Shown here piece after piece: positions 7,806 through 16,525 of a stretch of DNA of 64,000 nt. Below the pieces are notes generated by a model, which had not been told where the DNA came from, did no database searches, and saw nothing but the letters and a program-made list of their open reading frames with translations. Each line of letters begins with the position of its first letter. The stretch's first letter is position 1. The position numbers were made by a program, and so were the translations under genes. Origin of the DNA: Geojedonia litorea. Lineage in GTDB: Bacteria; Bacteroidota; Bacteroidia; Flavobacteriales; Flavobacteriaceae. Location: positions 62,001 to 126,000 of the forward strand of contig NZ_JBHSGP010000012.1 of NCBI RefSeq assembly GCF_042654525.1. Direction: 5' to 3'.

Positions 7806-9660
7806 TTGCCTCTTCTACTAAATCAAGTTCAACTTTAAGGTTATTAATAATAAATTCTTGACGATCGGGTGTGTTCTTACCCATATAGAATTCTAGTAAT
7901 TCTTCAATAGACATGTCTTTATCTAGCATAACAGGATCTAACCTGATATCTTCACCAATAAAATGAACAAATTCATCTGGTGATATTTCTCCAAGTCCCT
8001 TAAACCTAGTAATCTCTGGCTTTGGTTTTAGCTCTTCAATAGCATTACGGCGTTCTTCATCTGAATAACAATAAATTGTTTTCTTTTTATTTCGAACTCT
8101 AAATAGTGGTGTTTGTAAAATATACAAATGCCCCTCTTTAATCACTTCAGGAAAAAATTGTAAAAAGAAAGTTATAAGTAATAAACGTATGTGCATTCCA
8201 TCAACATCAGCATCGGTAGCGATTACCACATTATTATAACGCAAATCTTCTAACGATTCTTCAATGTTCAATGCCGCTTGAAGCAAATTAAACTCTTCAT
8301 TTTCATAAACTACTTTTTTACTTAATCCGTAACAGTTTAAAGGTTTTCCTTTGAGACTAAATACAGCTTGAGTATTGACATCTCTCGATTTGGTAATACT
8401 ACCTGAAGCTGAATCTCCCTCTGTGATAAATAAGGTGGTTTCAAGATTTCGTTCACTTTTAGTGTCGCCAAAATGAATTCGACAATCCCGTAATTTTTTA
8501 TTATGAAGACTCGCTTTCTTGGCGCGATCTTTTGCTAATTTCCGAATTCCTGAGAGTTCTTTTCGCTCACGTTCGGCCTGCAGTATTTTACGCTGGATTT
8601 TTTCAGCGGTTTCAGGATTTTTATGAAGGTAATTATCTAAATGCGTTTTTAGAAAGTCGTTCACATAAGTTCTGACCGTTGGAAGTTTTCCGCCCATGTC
8701 AGTCGACCCCAATTTAGTTTTGGTCTGACTTTCAAATACTGGCTCCATTACTTTAATCGATACCGCAGTCACTACCGACTTTCTAATATCTGATGCTTCG
8801 TAATTTTTACCATAAAACTCGCGAAGTGTTTTTACTAAAGCTTCTCTGTAAGCTGACAAATGTGTTCCACCTTGAGTCGTATTTTGTCCATTCACAAATG
8901 AATGGTACTCTTCACTATATTGGGTTTTACTATGGGTTAAGGCAACTTCAATATCATCTCCTCTTAAATGAATAATTGGATATAACATGTCTGAATCGTT
9001 GATGTTTTCAGACAACAAATCCTTCAGTCCGTGCTCACTATAGTACTTTTCACCGTTATATACTATGGTTAAACCCGGATTAAGGTAAACATAGTTTTTG
9101 AGCATTTTGACTACATACTCGCTACGGTATTTATAATTTTTAAAGATGGTGTCATCAGGAATAAAGGACACTTTAGTTCCTTTTCTACGCGACGTATCAT
9201 CAAGTAAATCTTGACTTGTTAGATTTCCTTGTTCAAATTCGGCTGAGGCAGATTTATTGTCGCGAGTAGATTCAACTCTAAAAAACGAAGACAAGGCATT
9301 TACAGCTTTGGTACCAACGCCATTAAGTCCAACAGATTTTTTAAATGCTTTGGAATCATATTTCCCTCCGGTGTTCATTTTAGAGACCACGTCTACCACT
9401 TTTCCTAGAGGAATACCACGACCATAATCTCGAACAATCACTTTATTACCTTGAATTGAAACTTCAATGGTTTTACCAGCACCCATAACATACTCATCTA
9501 TTGAGTTGTCTAGTACTTCTTTTAGAAGAATATAAATACCATCATCTGGAGATGACCCATCACCAAGTTTACCAATATACATTCCAGGTCGCATACGGAT
9601 ATGCTCTTTCCAATCAAGGGAACGTATATTATCTTCGGTATAGTGGGTTTCTTGAGACAT
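7795..9660 (-). CDS. parE: DNA topoisomerase IV subunit B
   Basis: The ATPase and TOPRIM subunit of topoisomerase IV, 621 residues. The GHKL ATP-binding site shows EVLDNSIDEY (about residues 47-56), and GRGIPLG and the GLNGVGTKAVNALS lid follow. The transducer domain covers about 220-390. TOPRIM motifs are EGDSASGS and DADVDGMHIRLL, and the C-terminal part ends with the conserved FKGLGEISPDEF block. The length is typical for ParE and lacks the insert of Gram-negative GyrB. It heads the operon with the 160-aa membrane protein and parC. Confidence 0.96.
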   Translation of the reverse strand: MSQETHYTEDNIRSLDWKEHIRMRPGMYIGKLGDGSSPDDGIYILLKEVLDNSIDEYVMGAGKTIEVSIQGNKVIVRDYGRGIPLGKVVDVVSKMNTGGKYDSKAFKKSVGLNGVGTKAVNALSSFFRVESTRDNKSASAEFEQGNLTSQDLLDDTSRRKGTKVSFIPDDTIFKNYKYRSEYVVKMLKNYVYLNPGLTIVYNGEKYYSEHGLKDLLSENINDSDMLYPIIHLRGDDIEVALTHSKTQYSEEYHSFVNGQNTTQGGTHLSAYREALVKTLREFYGKNYEASDIRKSVVTAVSIKVMEPVFESQTKTKLGSTDMGGKLPTVRTYVNDFLKTHLDNYLHKNPETAEKIQRKILQAERERKELSGIRKLAKDRAKKASLHNKKLRDCRIHFGDTKSERNLETTLFITEGDSASGSITKSRDVNTQAVFSLKGKPLNCYGLSKKVVYENEEFNLLQAALNIEESLEDLRYNNVVIATDADVDGMHIRLLLITFFLQFFPEVIKEGHLYILQTPLFRVRNKKKTIYCYSDEERRNAIEELKPKPEITRFKGLGEISPDEFVHFIGEDIRLDPVMLDKDMSIEELLEFYMGKNTPDRQEFIINNLKVELDLVEEANAD

Positions 9661-9746
9661 AAAAGTGTAAAAATTTAAGATAGGTTGCTAATATAGTATT
9701 TCAGTTATAAAAATGAAACCTCTATATAGTAAAGTAATTAACAATA

Positions 9747-9781
9747 AAAAGCCAATATTGTTGAGAACATTGGCTTTTTTT
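9747..9781 (-). terminator. Rho-independent terminator of ychF
   Basis: Stem AAAAAGCCAAT / ATTGGCTTTTT (11 bp) with a 12-nt loop. Read on the minus strand it lies just after the ychF stop and upstream of parE, isolating the two. The A and T flanks make it potentially active in both directions. Confidence 0.8.
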
Positions 9782-9798
9782 ATAAAATAATTTATTGT

Positions 9799-10893
9799 TT
9801 AGACATTGAATAAGAAATGCATCACATCACCGTCTTTTACAATATAATTTTTTCCTTCAACACGCATTTTTCCAGCTTCTTTTACTTTAGCTTCACTTCC
9901 ATAACTTACATAATCATCGTAGGCAATTACTTCTGCTCTAATAAATCCTTTTTCAAAATCGGTATGGATAACTCCAGCAGCTTGAGGTGCAGTAGCACCA
10001 ATATCAACTGTCCAAGCCCTTACTTCCTTAACACCGGCCGTAAAATAGGTTTGTTGTTTTAAAAGTTTATAGGCCGATCGAATTAATTTTGAAGAACCTG
10101 GTTCATCTAAACCAATATCTTGAAGAAATAATTGACGTTCTTCAAAATCATCTAATTCATTGATATCTGCTTCGGTACCAACAGCTAGAACCAAAACTTC
10201 AGCGCTTTCGTCTTTAACTGCAGCCTTTACTTGTTCAACATATGCATTTCCAGAAACAGCACTGCCTTCATCTACATTGCAAACATACATTACAGGTTTA
10301 TCTGTAATAAATTGCGAAGGTTTTACATAATCTTCATAATCGTCTTCACTAAAATCTAATGCTCTTATGGAAACACCTGCTTCGAGGTTTTTCTTTATAT
10401 TCAACAATACGGCTTCTTCCTTTTGCGCTTCTTTATTACCCGTTTTAGCTGCACGTTTTACTTTTTCTAGCTTTTTATCAACCGTTTCAAGATCTTTTAA
10501 CTGTAATTCCATATCTATGGTTTCCTTATCCCTAATTGGGTTTACTTTACCATCAACATGTACAATATTATCGTTATCAAAGCAGCGTAACACATGCAAA
10601 ATTGCATCAGTTTCTCGAATATTAGCTAAAAATTGATTTCCTAATCCCTCTCCTTTACTAGCACCTTTTACTAATCCTGCAATATCAACAATTTCCACGG
10701 TGGCAGGTATAACACGTTCTGGTTTCACCAAAGATTCTAATTTTTGTAATCGTGGGTCTGGAACGTTTACCACACCAATATTAGGTTCAATAGTGCAAAA
10801 AGGAAAGTTAGCACTTTGCGCTTTGGCGTTCGATAAACAATTAAATAAGGTTGATTTTCCAACATTTGGCAACCCTACAATACCTGCTTTCAT
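9799..10893 (-). CDS. ychF: Redox-regulated ATPase/GTPase YchF (OLA1 family)
   Basis: A 364-residue Obg-family P-loop protein. YchF/OLA1 proteins bind ribosomes, prefer ATP over GTP, and act in stress and translation control. G1 is GLPNVGKSTLF (residues 7-17) and G3 is DIAGLVKGAS at about 69-78. The atypical NVDE replaces NKxD, the hallmark of the ATP-preferring family. A coiled-coil helical insert covers about 130-200. The C-terminal TGS domain ends VKDGDVMHFLFNV. It has its own promoter box and terminator. Confidence 0.96.
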   Translation of the reverse strand: MKAGIVGLPNVGKSTLFNCLSNAKAQSANFPFCTIEPNIGVVNVPDPRLQKLESLVKPERVIPATVEIVDIAGLVKGASKGEGLGNQFLANIRETDAILHVLRCFDNDNIVHVDGKVNPIRDKETIDMELQLKDLETVDKKLEKVKRAAKTGNKEAQKEEAVLLNIKKNLEAGVSIRALDFSEDDYEDYVKPSQFITDKPVMYVCNVDEGSAVSGNAYVEQVKAAVKDESAEVLVLAVGTEADINELDDFEERQLFLQDIGLDEPGSSKLIRSAYKLLKQQTYFTAGVKEVRAWTVDIGATAPQAAGVIHTDFEKGFIRAEVIAYDDYVSYGSEAKVKEAGKMRVEGKNYIVKDGDVMHFLFNV

Positions 10894-10913
10894 ATCTTGT
10901 TATTTTGAGGCTG

Positions 10914-10921
10914 CAAATATA
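10914..10921 (-). promoter_or_regulatory. -7 promoter box of ychF
   Basis: TATATTTG on the minus strand, 20 bases before the ychF start, is an exact match to TAnnTTTG. No -33 TTG is seen at the usual distance. Confidence 0.6.
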
Positions 10922-11006
10922 ATTCATAGTTTTAATTATAGCTCTAATATTTCAAATTAAGTATGGATTTGTTATGCAGGCATATATAATTACGATAAAA
11001 ATCAAC

Positions 11007-11014
11007 TATTTTTG
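11007..11014 (+). promoter_or_regulatory. -7 promoter box of the first TonB-dependent receptor
   Basis: TATTTTTG matches TAnnTTTG and lies 26 bases before the ATG at 11041. No -33 TTG lies at 17-20 bases. Confidence 0.5.
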
Positions 11015-11040
11015 CTTTATACTAATTCAAAAACTTTAAT

Positions 11041-13728
11041 ATGAAACACATTTTACTCTTAATACTAACTATGTTTAGTATGAATTTAATGTTAGCACAA
11101 AGTGTTAGTGGAACTGTGTCGGACCTTGCCGGCAATCCGCTTATAGGTGTTAACATTTCTGAAAAAGGTACAAGTAATGGCGTAGTTACCGATTTCGATG
11201 GGAAATATTCCATTACTGTTGGTAGCGATGCTGTACTTATTTTCAGTTATGTTGGTTATAACTCCCAAGAAATTTCCGTTAGTGGTCAATCAACTATTAA
11301 TGTGACCATGGAAGAAGGTGTAAGCCTAGATGAAATCGTTTTGGTTGGATCAAGAAGCCCAAGACGAACAGCAGTTGATACACCTGTCCCTGTAGATGTA
11401 CTTGACGTTGCTGAAATTGCTAATACAACAGGTAAAGTTGAAGTCAATGACATACTTCAATATGCAGCGCCTTCTTTTAATGCGAGCAAACAATCAGGGT
11501 CAGATGGTGCAGATCATATCGTTCCTGCTTCTTTAAGAGGTTTAGGTCCAGACCAAACTTTAGTACTAATTAATGGAAAAAGAAGGCACCAATCTTCTTT
11601 AGTAAACATCTTTGGCACAAGAGGGCGAGGGAATTCTGGAACGGATTTAAATGCTATACCTGCTTCATCTATTAAAAGAATAGAAGTGTTGCGTGATGGA
11701 GCATCGGCTCAATATGGATCTGATGCCATTGCTGGTGTTATTAATATAGTTTTAAAGGATAATACTGGTGGATTTACCGGTGGTGTTACTTATGGTGCTT
11801 ACAGTACTGCTATAGGTAGTGGCTGGGAAGAAGCTACTGGAGAAACTCTTTACAATGTTGAAGGTAAAAACAGGTTAGATGGAAAAGATAAAAGTTTTGA
11901 TGGTGAAACTATAAAAATTGATGCCAATTACGGGGCTGCCCTAGGAAATAATGGAGGGTTTATTAATTTCACAACCGAGTTTCTTACCAAAGACAAAACT
12001 TTGAGACCAGGATTTTCTTGGAGAAAAGGCTATGGAAGCGCCGGAGTTGATGGGTTTAATTTTATGGTCAATGCAGCTGTTCCTATAGATGAAAACACCG
12101 AGCTTTACGCTTTTGGTGGTAGAAATTTTAGAGATACTGACGCCAACGCTTTCTCACGTGATAGTTTTGATGATGGTGATAATAGATCTGTTCCTAGTTT
12201 ATATCCAAATGGATTTACCCCTAGAATTACTTCAAATATTACAGATGTTTCAGTTTCTGCGGGATTAAGACATAAAATGGCTAATGGCTGGAATGTTGAT
12301 TTTAATAATACCTATGGAAAAAATAATTTCCACTATTATATTAAAAATTCAAACAATGCTTCAATGAAGGACGCTTCACCAACCGATTTTGACGCTGGTG
12401 GACATTTTCTTTCACAAAATACTACAGGAATTGACTTTAATAAATACCTAGAAGATGTTGCTTCAGGAATGAGTATTGCTTTTGGTATGGAATACCGTAC
12501 CGAAAACTTTGGCATTTTCGCTGGTGAAGAAGCTTCATATGCACTTTATGACGAAAATGGTGTGCCTATCACAAACCCCGCTGCTCAAAACGTAGCTACC
12601 GATTCTAATGGTGACGATTTACCAGGTGGCTCGCAAGGTTTTCCTGGTTACAGCCCAGACAATGAAGTAGACAGAAGCCGAACTAACTATGGTTTATATG
12701 TAGATTCTGAATTAAATATTACCGAAGACTTCTTACTTAGTGGTGCTCTCCGTTTTGAAAACTATAGTGATTTTGGAAATACCATAAATGTAAAACTAGC
12801 GAGTAGATATAAATTTAGTGACGCATTTTCAATGCGAGGGTCTATATCAACTGGATTTAGAGCTCCATCTCTTGCACAATTGTACTACAACCTTATTTTT
12901 AATAATATTGTTGCTGGAGCTTCTGTGCCGTCATTACTTTCAGCAAATAATAGCACCGTTACTAAAGCTTTTGGTATAGGGCAATTAAAAGAAGAAAAAG
13001 CAGTAAACGCCAGTATAGGTTTTACATTTAGAAAAAATGGATTTACCGCCACTGTTGATGCCTATTCCATCTCTGTTGATGATCGAATTATTTTAACAGA
13101 CAACTTTACAGACCAAGCTATTTTAGGCCCATTAAACGTAGATGCTGCCCAGTTTTTTGCCAATGGTGTGGATACAAGAACAACAGGTCTTGATGTGGTT
13201 TTAGGTTATGAAACTAATGTAAGTGATGATGGTAAAATAAAAGTTGGTTTAATAGGAAACGTAAACAAACTAAAAATTGATAAAATCCATAATGGAAACC
13301 TTAATCAATTCACCTTCTTTGGACCATTCTCTCAAGCCTATTTAGAAGCTGCGGCTCCTGACTATAAGTTTGGATTGAATTTAGGGTACTCATGTTCTAA
13401 ATTTGATGCAATGGTATCTTTAACTCAATTTAGTGAAGTTACTTTACAAGATTTTCAATGGGTTGACACACCTGCAACAACGCAGGCAGAAGCCGATGCA
13501 CTTTACCCTATAGCTACAGATATTTATGAAGCTGCATTAACGGTTGATCTAAGTTTAAGCTATGAATTTTCTAAAAGCTTAAAACTTACTTTAGGTGCCA
13601 ATAATTTATTTAACACCTACCCTACACCACAATTTGATGGTTGGACAGACCAAGGTGGTCTAGCCGATTCTGTTCAAATGGGATCAGACGGAACTTATGT
13701 GTTTTCAAGACTTGGTTTTAGATTCTAA
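11041..13728 (+). CDS. TonB-dependent outer-membrane receptor
   Basis: An 895-residue outer-membrane transporter driven by TonB. A signal peptide (residues 1-19, cut after LMLA-Q) is followed by a carboxypeptidase-regulatory-like beta-sandwich (about 20-95; GTVSDLAGNPLIGVNISEKG), the plug domain (about 115-235; INGKRRHQSSLVN and RIEVLRDGASAQYGSDAIAGVIN) and a 22-strand barrel ending in the aromatic FSRLGFRF. No SusD gene follows, so it is not a polysaccharide-locus pair. The substrate is unknown. It is monocistronic, with a strong shared terminator at its 3' end. Confidence 0.93.
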   Translation: MKHILLLILTMFSMNLMLAQSVSGTVSDLAGNPLIGVNISEKGTSNGVVTDFDGKYSITVGSDAVLIFSYVGYNSQEISVSGQSTINVTMEEGVSLDEIVLVGSRSPRRTAVDTPVPVDVLDVAEIANTTGKVEVNDILQYAAPSFNASKQSGSDGADHIVPASLRGLGPDQTLVLINGKRRHQSSLVNIFGTRGRGNSGTDLNAIPASSIKRIEVLRDGASAQYGSDAIAGVINIVLKDNTGGFTGGVTYGAYSTAIGSGWEEATGETLYNVEGKNRLDGKDKSFDGETIKIDANYGAALGNNGGFINFTTEFLTKDKTLRPGFSWRKGYGSAGVDGFNFMVNAAVPIDENTELYAFGGRNFRDTDANAFSRDSFDDGDNRSVPSLYPNGFTPRITSNITDVSVSAGLRHKMANGWNVDFNNTYGKNNFHYYIKNSNNASMKDASPTDFDAGGHFLSQNTTGIDFNKYLEDVASGMSIAFGMEYRTENFGIFAGEEASYALYDENGVPITNPAAQNVATDSNGDDLPGGSQGFPGYSPDNEVDRSRTNYGLYVDSELNITEDFLLSGALRFENYSDFGNTINVKLASRYKFSDAFSMRGSISTGFRAPSLAQLYYNLIFNNIVAGASVPSLLSANNSTVTKAFGIGQLKEEKAVNASIGFTFRKNGFTATVDAYSISVDDRIILTDNFTDQAILGPLNVDAAQFFANGVDTRTTGLDVVLGYETNVSDDGKIKVGLIGNVNKLKIDKIHNGNLNQFTFFGPFSQAYLEAAAPDYKFGLNLGYSCSKFDAMVSLTQFSEVTLQDFQWVDTPATTQAEADALYPIATDIYEAALTVDLSLSYEFSKSLKLTLGANNLFNTYPTPQFDGWTDQGGLADSVQMGSDGTYVFSRLGFRF

Positions 13729-13746
13729 AATTTGACCTATAAACAT

Positions 13747-13778
13747 AAAAAAAACCGAGCAATTTGCTCGGTTTTTTT
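13747..13778. terminator. Bidirectional terminator between TonB receptor and ferredoxin genes
   Basis: Perfect hairpin AAAAAACCGAGC / GCTCGGTTTTTT with a 5-nt loop, flanked by A and T runs. It can end the receptor transcript (+) and the ferredoxin transcript (-). Confidence 0.9.
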
Positions 13779-13794
13779 ATGGTATTAAACTCTT

Positions 13795-14148
13795 TTATTC
13801 TTCAGGATGCATAAAACGTTGCTTTCCTAAAAGTACTTCTTCTGTTTCTACGTGGTCTTCATCAGGAACACAGCAATCTACCGGGCAAACAGCAGCACAT
13901 TGAGGTTCTTCATGAAAACCTTTACATTCTGTACATTTATCGGGAACAATATAATAAATCTCATCACTTACAGGTTCTTGAGCTGCATCAGCATCTACAG
14001 CCTTACCATTAGGTAAAACTACTTGACCAGTTAAGCTAGTTCCATCCTTATATCGCCAATCATCAGCACCTTCATAAATGGCTGTATTAGGGCATTCTGG
14101 TTCACAAGCGCCACAATTTATACATTCATCAGTTATAATTATTGCCAT
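13795..14148 (-). CDS. Ferredoxin with two [4Fe-4S] clusters (Alvin type)
   Basis: A 117-residue electron carrier. The first cluster motif is C9-x2-C12-x2-C15-x3-C19-P (ECINCGACEPECP). The second is CTECKGFHEEPQCAAVCP, with the wider cysteine spacing of the Allochromatium-type 2[4Fe-4S] ferredoxins. A 45-residue acidic insert separates the two motifs, which is typical of the Bacteroidota form. I choose the ATG at 14148 because the longer frame (to 14190) would run through the promoter. It is divergent from the acyl-CoA reductase gene across a 65-base gap with interlocked promoters, so linked expression is likely. Confidence 0.93.
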   Translation of the reverse strand: MAIIITDECINCGACEPECPNTAIYEGADDWRYKDGTSLTGQVVLPNGKAVDADAAQEPVSDEIYYIVPDKCTECKGFHEEPQCAAVCPVDCCVPDEDHVETEEVLLGKQRFMHPEE

Positions 14149-14171
14149 AGCATTTTTCTTTTCTAACTTTG
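14142..14171 (+). promoter_or_regulatory. Promoter of the acyl-CoA reductase gene
   Basis: TTG (14142-14144), 19 bases, then TAACTTTG (14164-14171) fits the full Bacteroidota promoter TTG-N17-23-TAnnTTTG. The -33 element lies in the first codons of the divergent ferredoxin gene. The box also shows that the in-frame TTG at 14169 cannot be the translation start. Confidence 0.75.
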
Positions 14172-14175
14172 CGAG

Positions 14176-14206
14176 CAAAAATAACGCCAAAACAATTCAT
14201 AACCAA
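14176..14206 (-). promoter_or_regulatory. Promoter of the ferredoxin gene
   Basis: On the minus strand, TTG (14206-14204), 20 bases, then TATTTTTG (14183-14176). The two -7 boxes of this divergent pair are only 4 bases apart, so polymerase binding at one should block the other. Confidence 0.7.
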
Positions 14207-14213
14207 ACCTTGT

Positions 14214-15272
14214 ATGGATTTACAACAAAGAATTAACGCTTTTGTAAAATTAGGGGAGTTTTTAAGTCAATTCTCTAATGAAGGTGTAAAAAAGAAAGAA
14301 GGAATTGCTAATAATGATTTGTTTTATGAAGGTTTTTTACATCAAATCAATTTAGCACATGAACACAATGGTTGGTTTACAAAAGAAAACATTTTGTTTT
14401 CGTTGAATCAATGGTTTAATGCATTGATAAAAAGCAATCTTACGACATGGTTAGAAAAGTATAACTTTAATATAGTTCAGTCAAAAAAAGTAGCTGTAAT
14501 TATGGCCGGAAATATTCCTTTAGTCGGCTTTCATGACTTTATTAGTGTTTTAATTTCTGGACATGATGTTGTTGTAAAACAATCTTCAAACGATAAGCAC
14601 CTACTTCCCTATTTGGCCAAATATTTAGAAATTTTAGAGCCTGATTTTAGAGGTAAAATTGAATTCACAAACGATAGACTTAATGGATTTGATGCTGTAA
14701 TTGCTACTGGAAGCAATAATACGGCGCGTTACTTTGAGCACTATTTTAAAGGTAAGCCCTCAATTATAAGAAAAAACAGAAATTCAGTTGCCATTTTAAC
14801 AGGTAAAGAAACTCATTCTGAATTACAATTATTATCAGAAGATATTTTCAGGTATTACGGTCTGGGTTGCAGAAATGTTTCTAAATTATTTGTTCCTAGA
14901 AATTATAATTTTCAGGCGTTCTTTGAAGCAATGTATCATTGGAATCCTATTATTAATCTGGCAAAATATGCAAATAACTACGATTATAATAAGGCTGTTT
15001 ACCTTATGAGTGAATTTGACATGCTAGAAAACGGGTTCTTAATGATTAAAGAGGATAAGAGTTACTCTTCGCCAATTGCGACCGTATTTTATGAATATTA
15101 TGACGATATCAACCAATTGCACCAAAAGTTGGAAACTGATAAAGAGCAAATACAATGTGTGGTTGCAAATGGTGTGATAAAATCTGAAGTTCCATTCGGA
15201 AAAACCCAACAACCACAGCTTTGGGATTATGCAGACAATGTAGATACAATTGCATTTTTGTTAAAAATATAG
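14214..15272 (+). CDS. Acyl-CoA reductase (LuxC-like)
   Basis: A 353-residue aldehyde-dehydrogenase-fold enzyme of the LuxC/acyl-CoA reductase family, which reduces acyl thioesters to aldehydes with NADPH. The nucleotide-binding region includes VIMAGNIPLVGFHD (about 96-109) and ATGSNNTARYFEHYF (164-178). The putative catalytic cysteine is C219 in YGLGCRNVSKL. No luxD, luxE or luciferase genes are present, so bioluminescence is not implied. Family members next to a ferredoxin and serC are a flavobacterial arrangement of unknown pathway. The start is the ATG at 14214, since the upstream TTG lies inside the -7 box. Confidence 0.85.
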   Translation: MDLQQRINAFVKLGEFLSQFSNEGVKKKEGIANNDLFYEGFLHQINLAHEHNGWFTKENILFSLNQWFNALIKSNLTTWLEKYNFNIVQSKKVAVIMAGNIPLVGFHDFISVLISGHDVVVKQSSNDKHLLPYLAKYLEILEPDFRGKIEFTNDRLNGFDAVIATGSNNTARYFEHYFKGKPSIIRKNRNSVAILTGKETHSELQLLSEDIFRYYGLGCRNVSKLFVPRNYNFQAFFEAMYHWNPIINLAKYANNYDYNKAVYLMSEFDMLENGFLMIKEDKSYSSPIATVFYEYYDDINQLHQKLETDKEQIQCVVANGVIKSEVPFGKTQQPQLWDYADNVDTIAFLLKI

Positions 15273-15317
15273 TTGATAAATTATCATTTTATTATAATGA
15301 AATCAACAATTAATTAG

Positions 15318-15422
15318 CAACTTTGCATCGGTTTAAAAAATCATAAAAATTTCGGGATTAAGATTTCAAACTGCACCGACAGAAAGTCTGATTCCAATGA
15401 AACAAATTAAAATAACACAACT
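15318..15422 (+). promoter_or_regulatory. serC leader: candidate structured 5' UTR with 9-codon mini-ORF
   Basis: A -7-like box CAACTTTG (15318-15325, one mismatch) precedes an about 90-base leader. TCGGT (15328-15332) can pair with ACCGA (15375-15379), or alternatively TCGG (15352-15355) with CCGA (15376-15379), and a hairpin CAGA-AAG-TCTG lies at 15380-15390. A 9-codon ORF (ATG 15397 to TGA 15426, peptide MKQIKITQL) overlaps the serC ATG as ATGA. It may be a cis-regulatory RNA with a leader peptide. I cannot match it to a known riboswitch class. Confidence 0.35.
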
Positions 15423-16484
15423 ATGAAACGACATAATTTTAGTGCAGGACCATCAATTTTAAACCGCGAAGTCATTGAGAAGGCCTCTCACGCCGTTTTA
15501 GATTTTGATAACGGACTTTCGCTTTTGGAAATTTCACACCGAAGCAAACCCTTCGTTGATGTTATGGAAAACGCTCGTGCTTTGGCATTAGAGCTTTTAG
15601 GACTTGAAGGCAAAGGCTATAAAGCTCTTTTTTTACAAGGCGGTGCGAGCACTCAATTTATGATGGTCGCCCTTAATTTACTTGAAAAACGAGCAGGTTA
15701 TTTAAATACAGGTACCTGGAGTGATAAGGCCATAAAAGAAGCTAGAATCTTTGACGACATCTATGAAGTAGCTTCATCTAAAGATGCTAATTATACCTAT
15801 ATCCCAAAAGGTTATGACATCCCTGCAGACTACGATTATTTCCACTGTACATCAAACAACACCATCTTCGGAACTCAAATTAAACAATTTCCAGATTCAC
15901 CAATTCCAATGGTTTGTGATATGAGCAGTGATATTTTTTCGCGTACATTGGATTTTTCAAAATTTGATCTTATTTATGCCGGAGCGCAAAAAAACATGGG
16001 ACCAGCCGGAACAACTTTGGTTGTAGTTAGAGAATCTATATTAGGAAAAGTCTCTCGTAAAATTCCTTCAATCATGGATTATAAAGTTCATATTGATAAA
16101 AGCAGCATGTTCAATACACCCCCTGTTTTTGCTGTATATGTTTCTATGCTAACTATGGAATGGTTAAAAGGATTAGGAGGAATTGCTGCAATTGAAAAAG
16201 AGAATGAGAAAAAGGCACAACTTATCTATTCTGAAATAGATTTAAATCCACTTTTTAAAGGCTTTGCTACAAAAGAAGATCGTTCTATAATGAACGCAAC
16301 CTTTACATTAGCAAATGAAGATTTAAAAGAAACTTTTGATACCATGGTAAAAGAAGCTGGTATTAGTGGGATTAATGGACACCGAAGTGTTGGTGGCTAC
16401 AGAGCATCCATGTACAATGCCATGCCATTAGAAAGCGTAGGTGTTTTAGTTGATGTCATGAGTGAATTAGAAAGAAAAGCATAA
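15423..16484 (+). CDS. serC: Phosphoserine aminotransferase
   Basis: The PLP enzyme of serine synthesis (3-phosphohydroxypyruvate plus glutamate to phosphoserine); it may also act in PLP synthesis. It has 353 residues and starts with the diagnostic HNFSAGPS (residues 3-10). FLQGGASTQF forms the phosphate cup (about 77-86), and the PLP lysine is in YAGAQKNMGPAG at about 190. HRSVGGYRASMYNA near the C-terminus is the substrate-binding arginine block. It is followed by serA after 41 bases and the pair shares one terminator, so this is a serine operon lacking serB. Confidence 0.97.
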   Translation: MKRHNFSAGPSILNREVIEKASHAVLDFDNGLSLLEISHRSKPFVDVMENARALALELLGLEGKGYKALFLQGGASTQFMMVALNLLEKRAGYLNTGTWSDKAIKEARIFDDIYEVASSKDANYTYIPKGYDIPADYDYFHCTSNNTIFGTQIKQFPDSPIPMVCDMSSDIFSRTLDFSKFDLIYAGAQKNMGPAGTTLVVVRESILGKVSRKIPSIMDYKVHIDKSSMFNTPPVFAVYVSMLTMEWLKGLGGIAAIEKENEKKAQLIYSEIDLNPLFKGFATKEDRSIMNATFTLANEDLKETFDTMVKEAGISGINGHRSVGGYRASMYNAMPLESVGVLVDVMSELERKA

Positions 16485-16525
16485 CATATTCAAGTAAGTA
16501 ATTATTTGTAAAAATTTTAAGTAAA

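Noticed and set aside
10367..10636. 89-aa plus-strand ORF inside ychF
   Set aside because: Antisense to an intact, highly conserved GTPase region.
14214..15272. Bioluminescence (lux) operon
   Set aside because: Only a LuxC-like reductase is present; luciferase, luxD and luxE are missing.
15318..15422. Known SAM-II or glycine riboswitch in front of serC
   Set aside because: The short pairings do not reproduce the consensus core of either class that I know, so I only report an unclassified leader.
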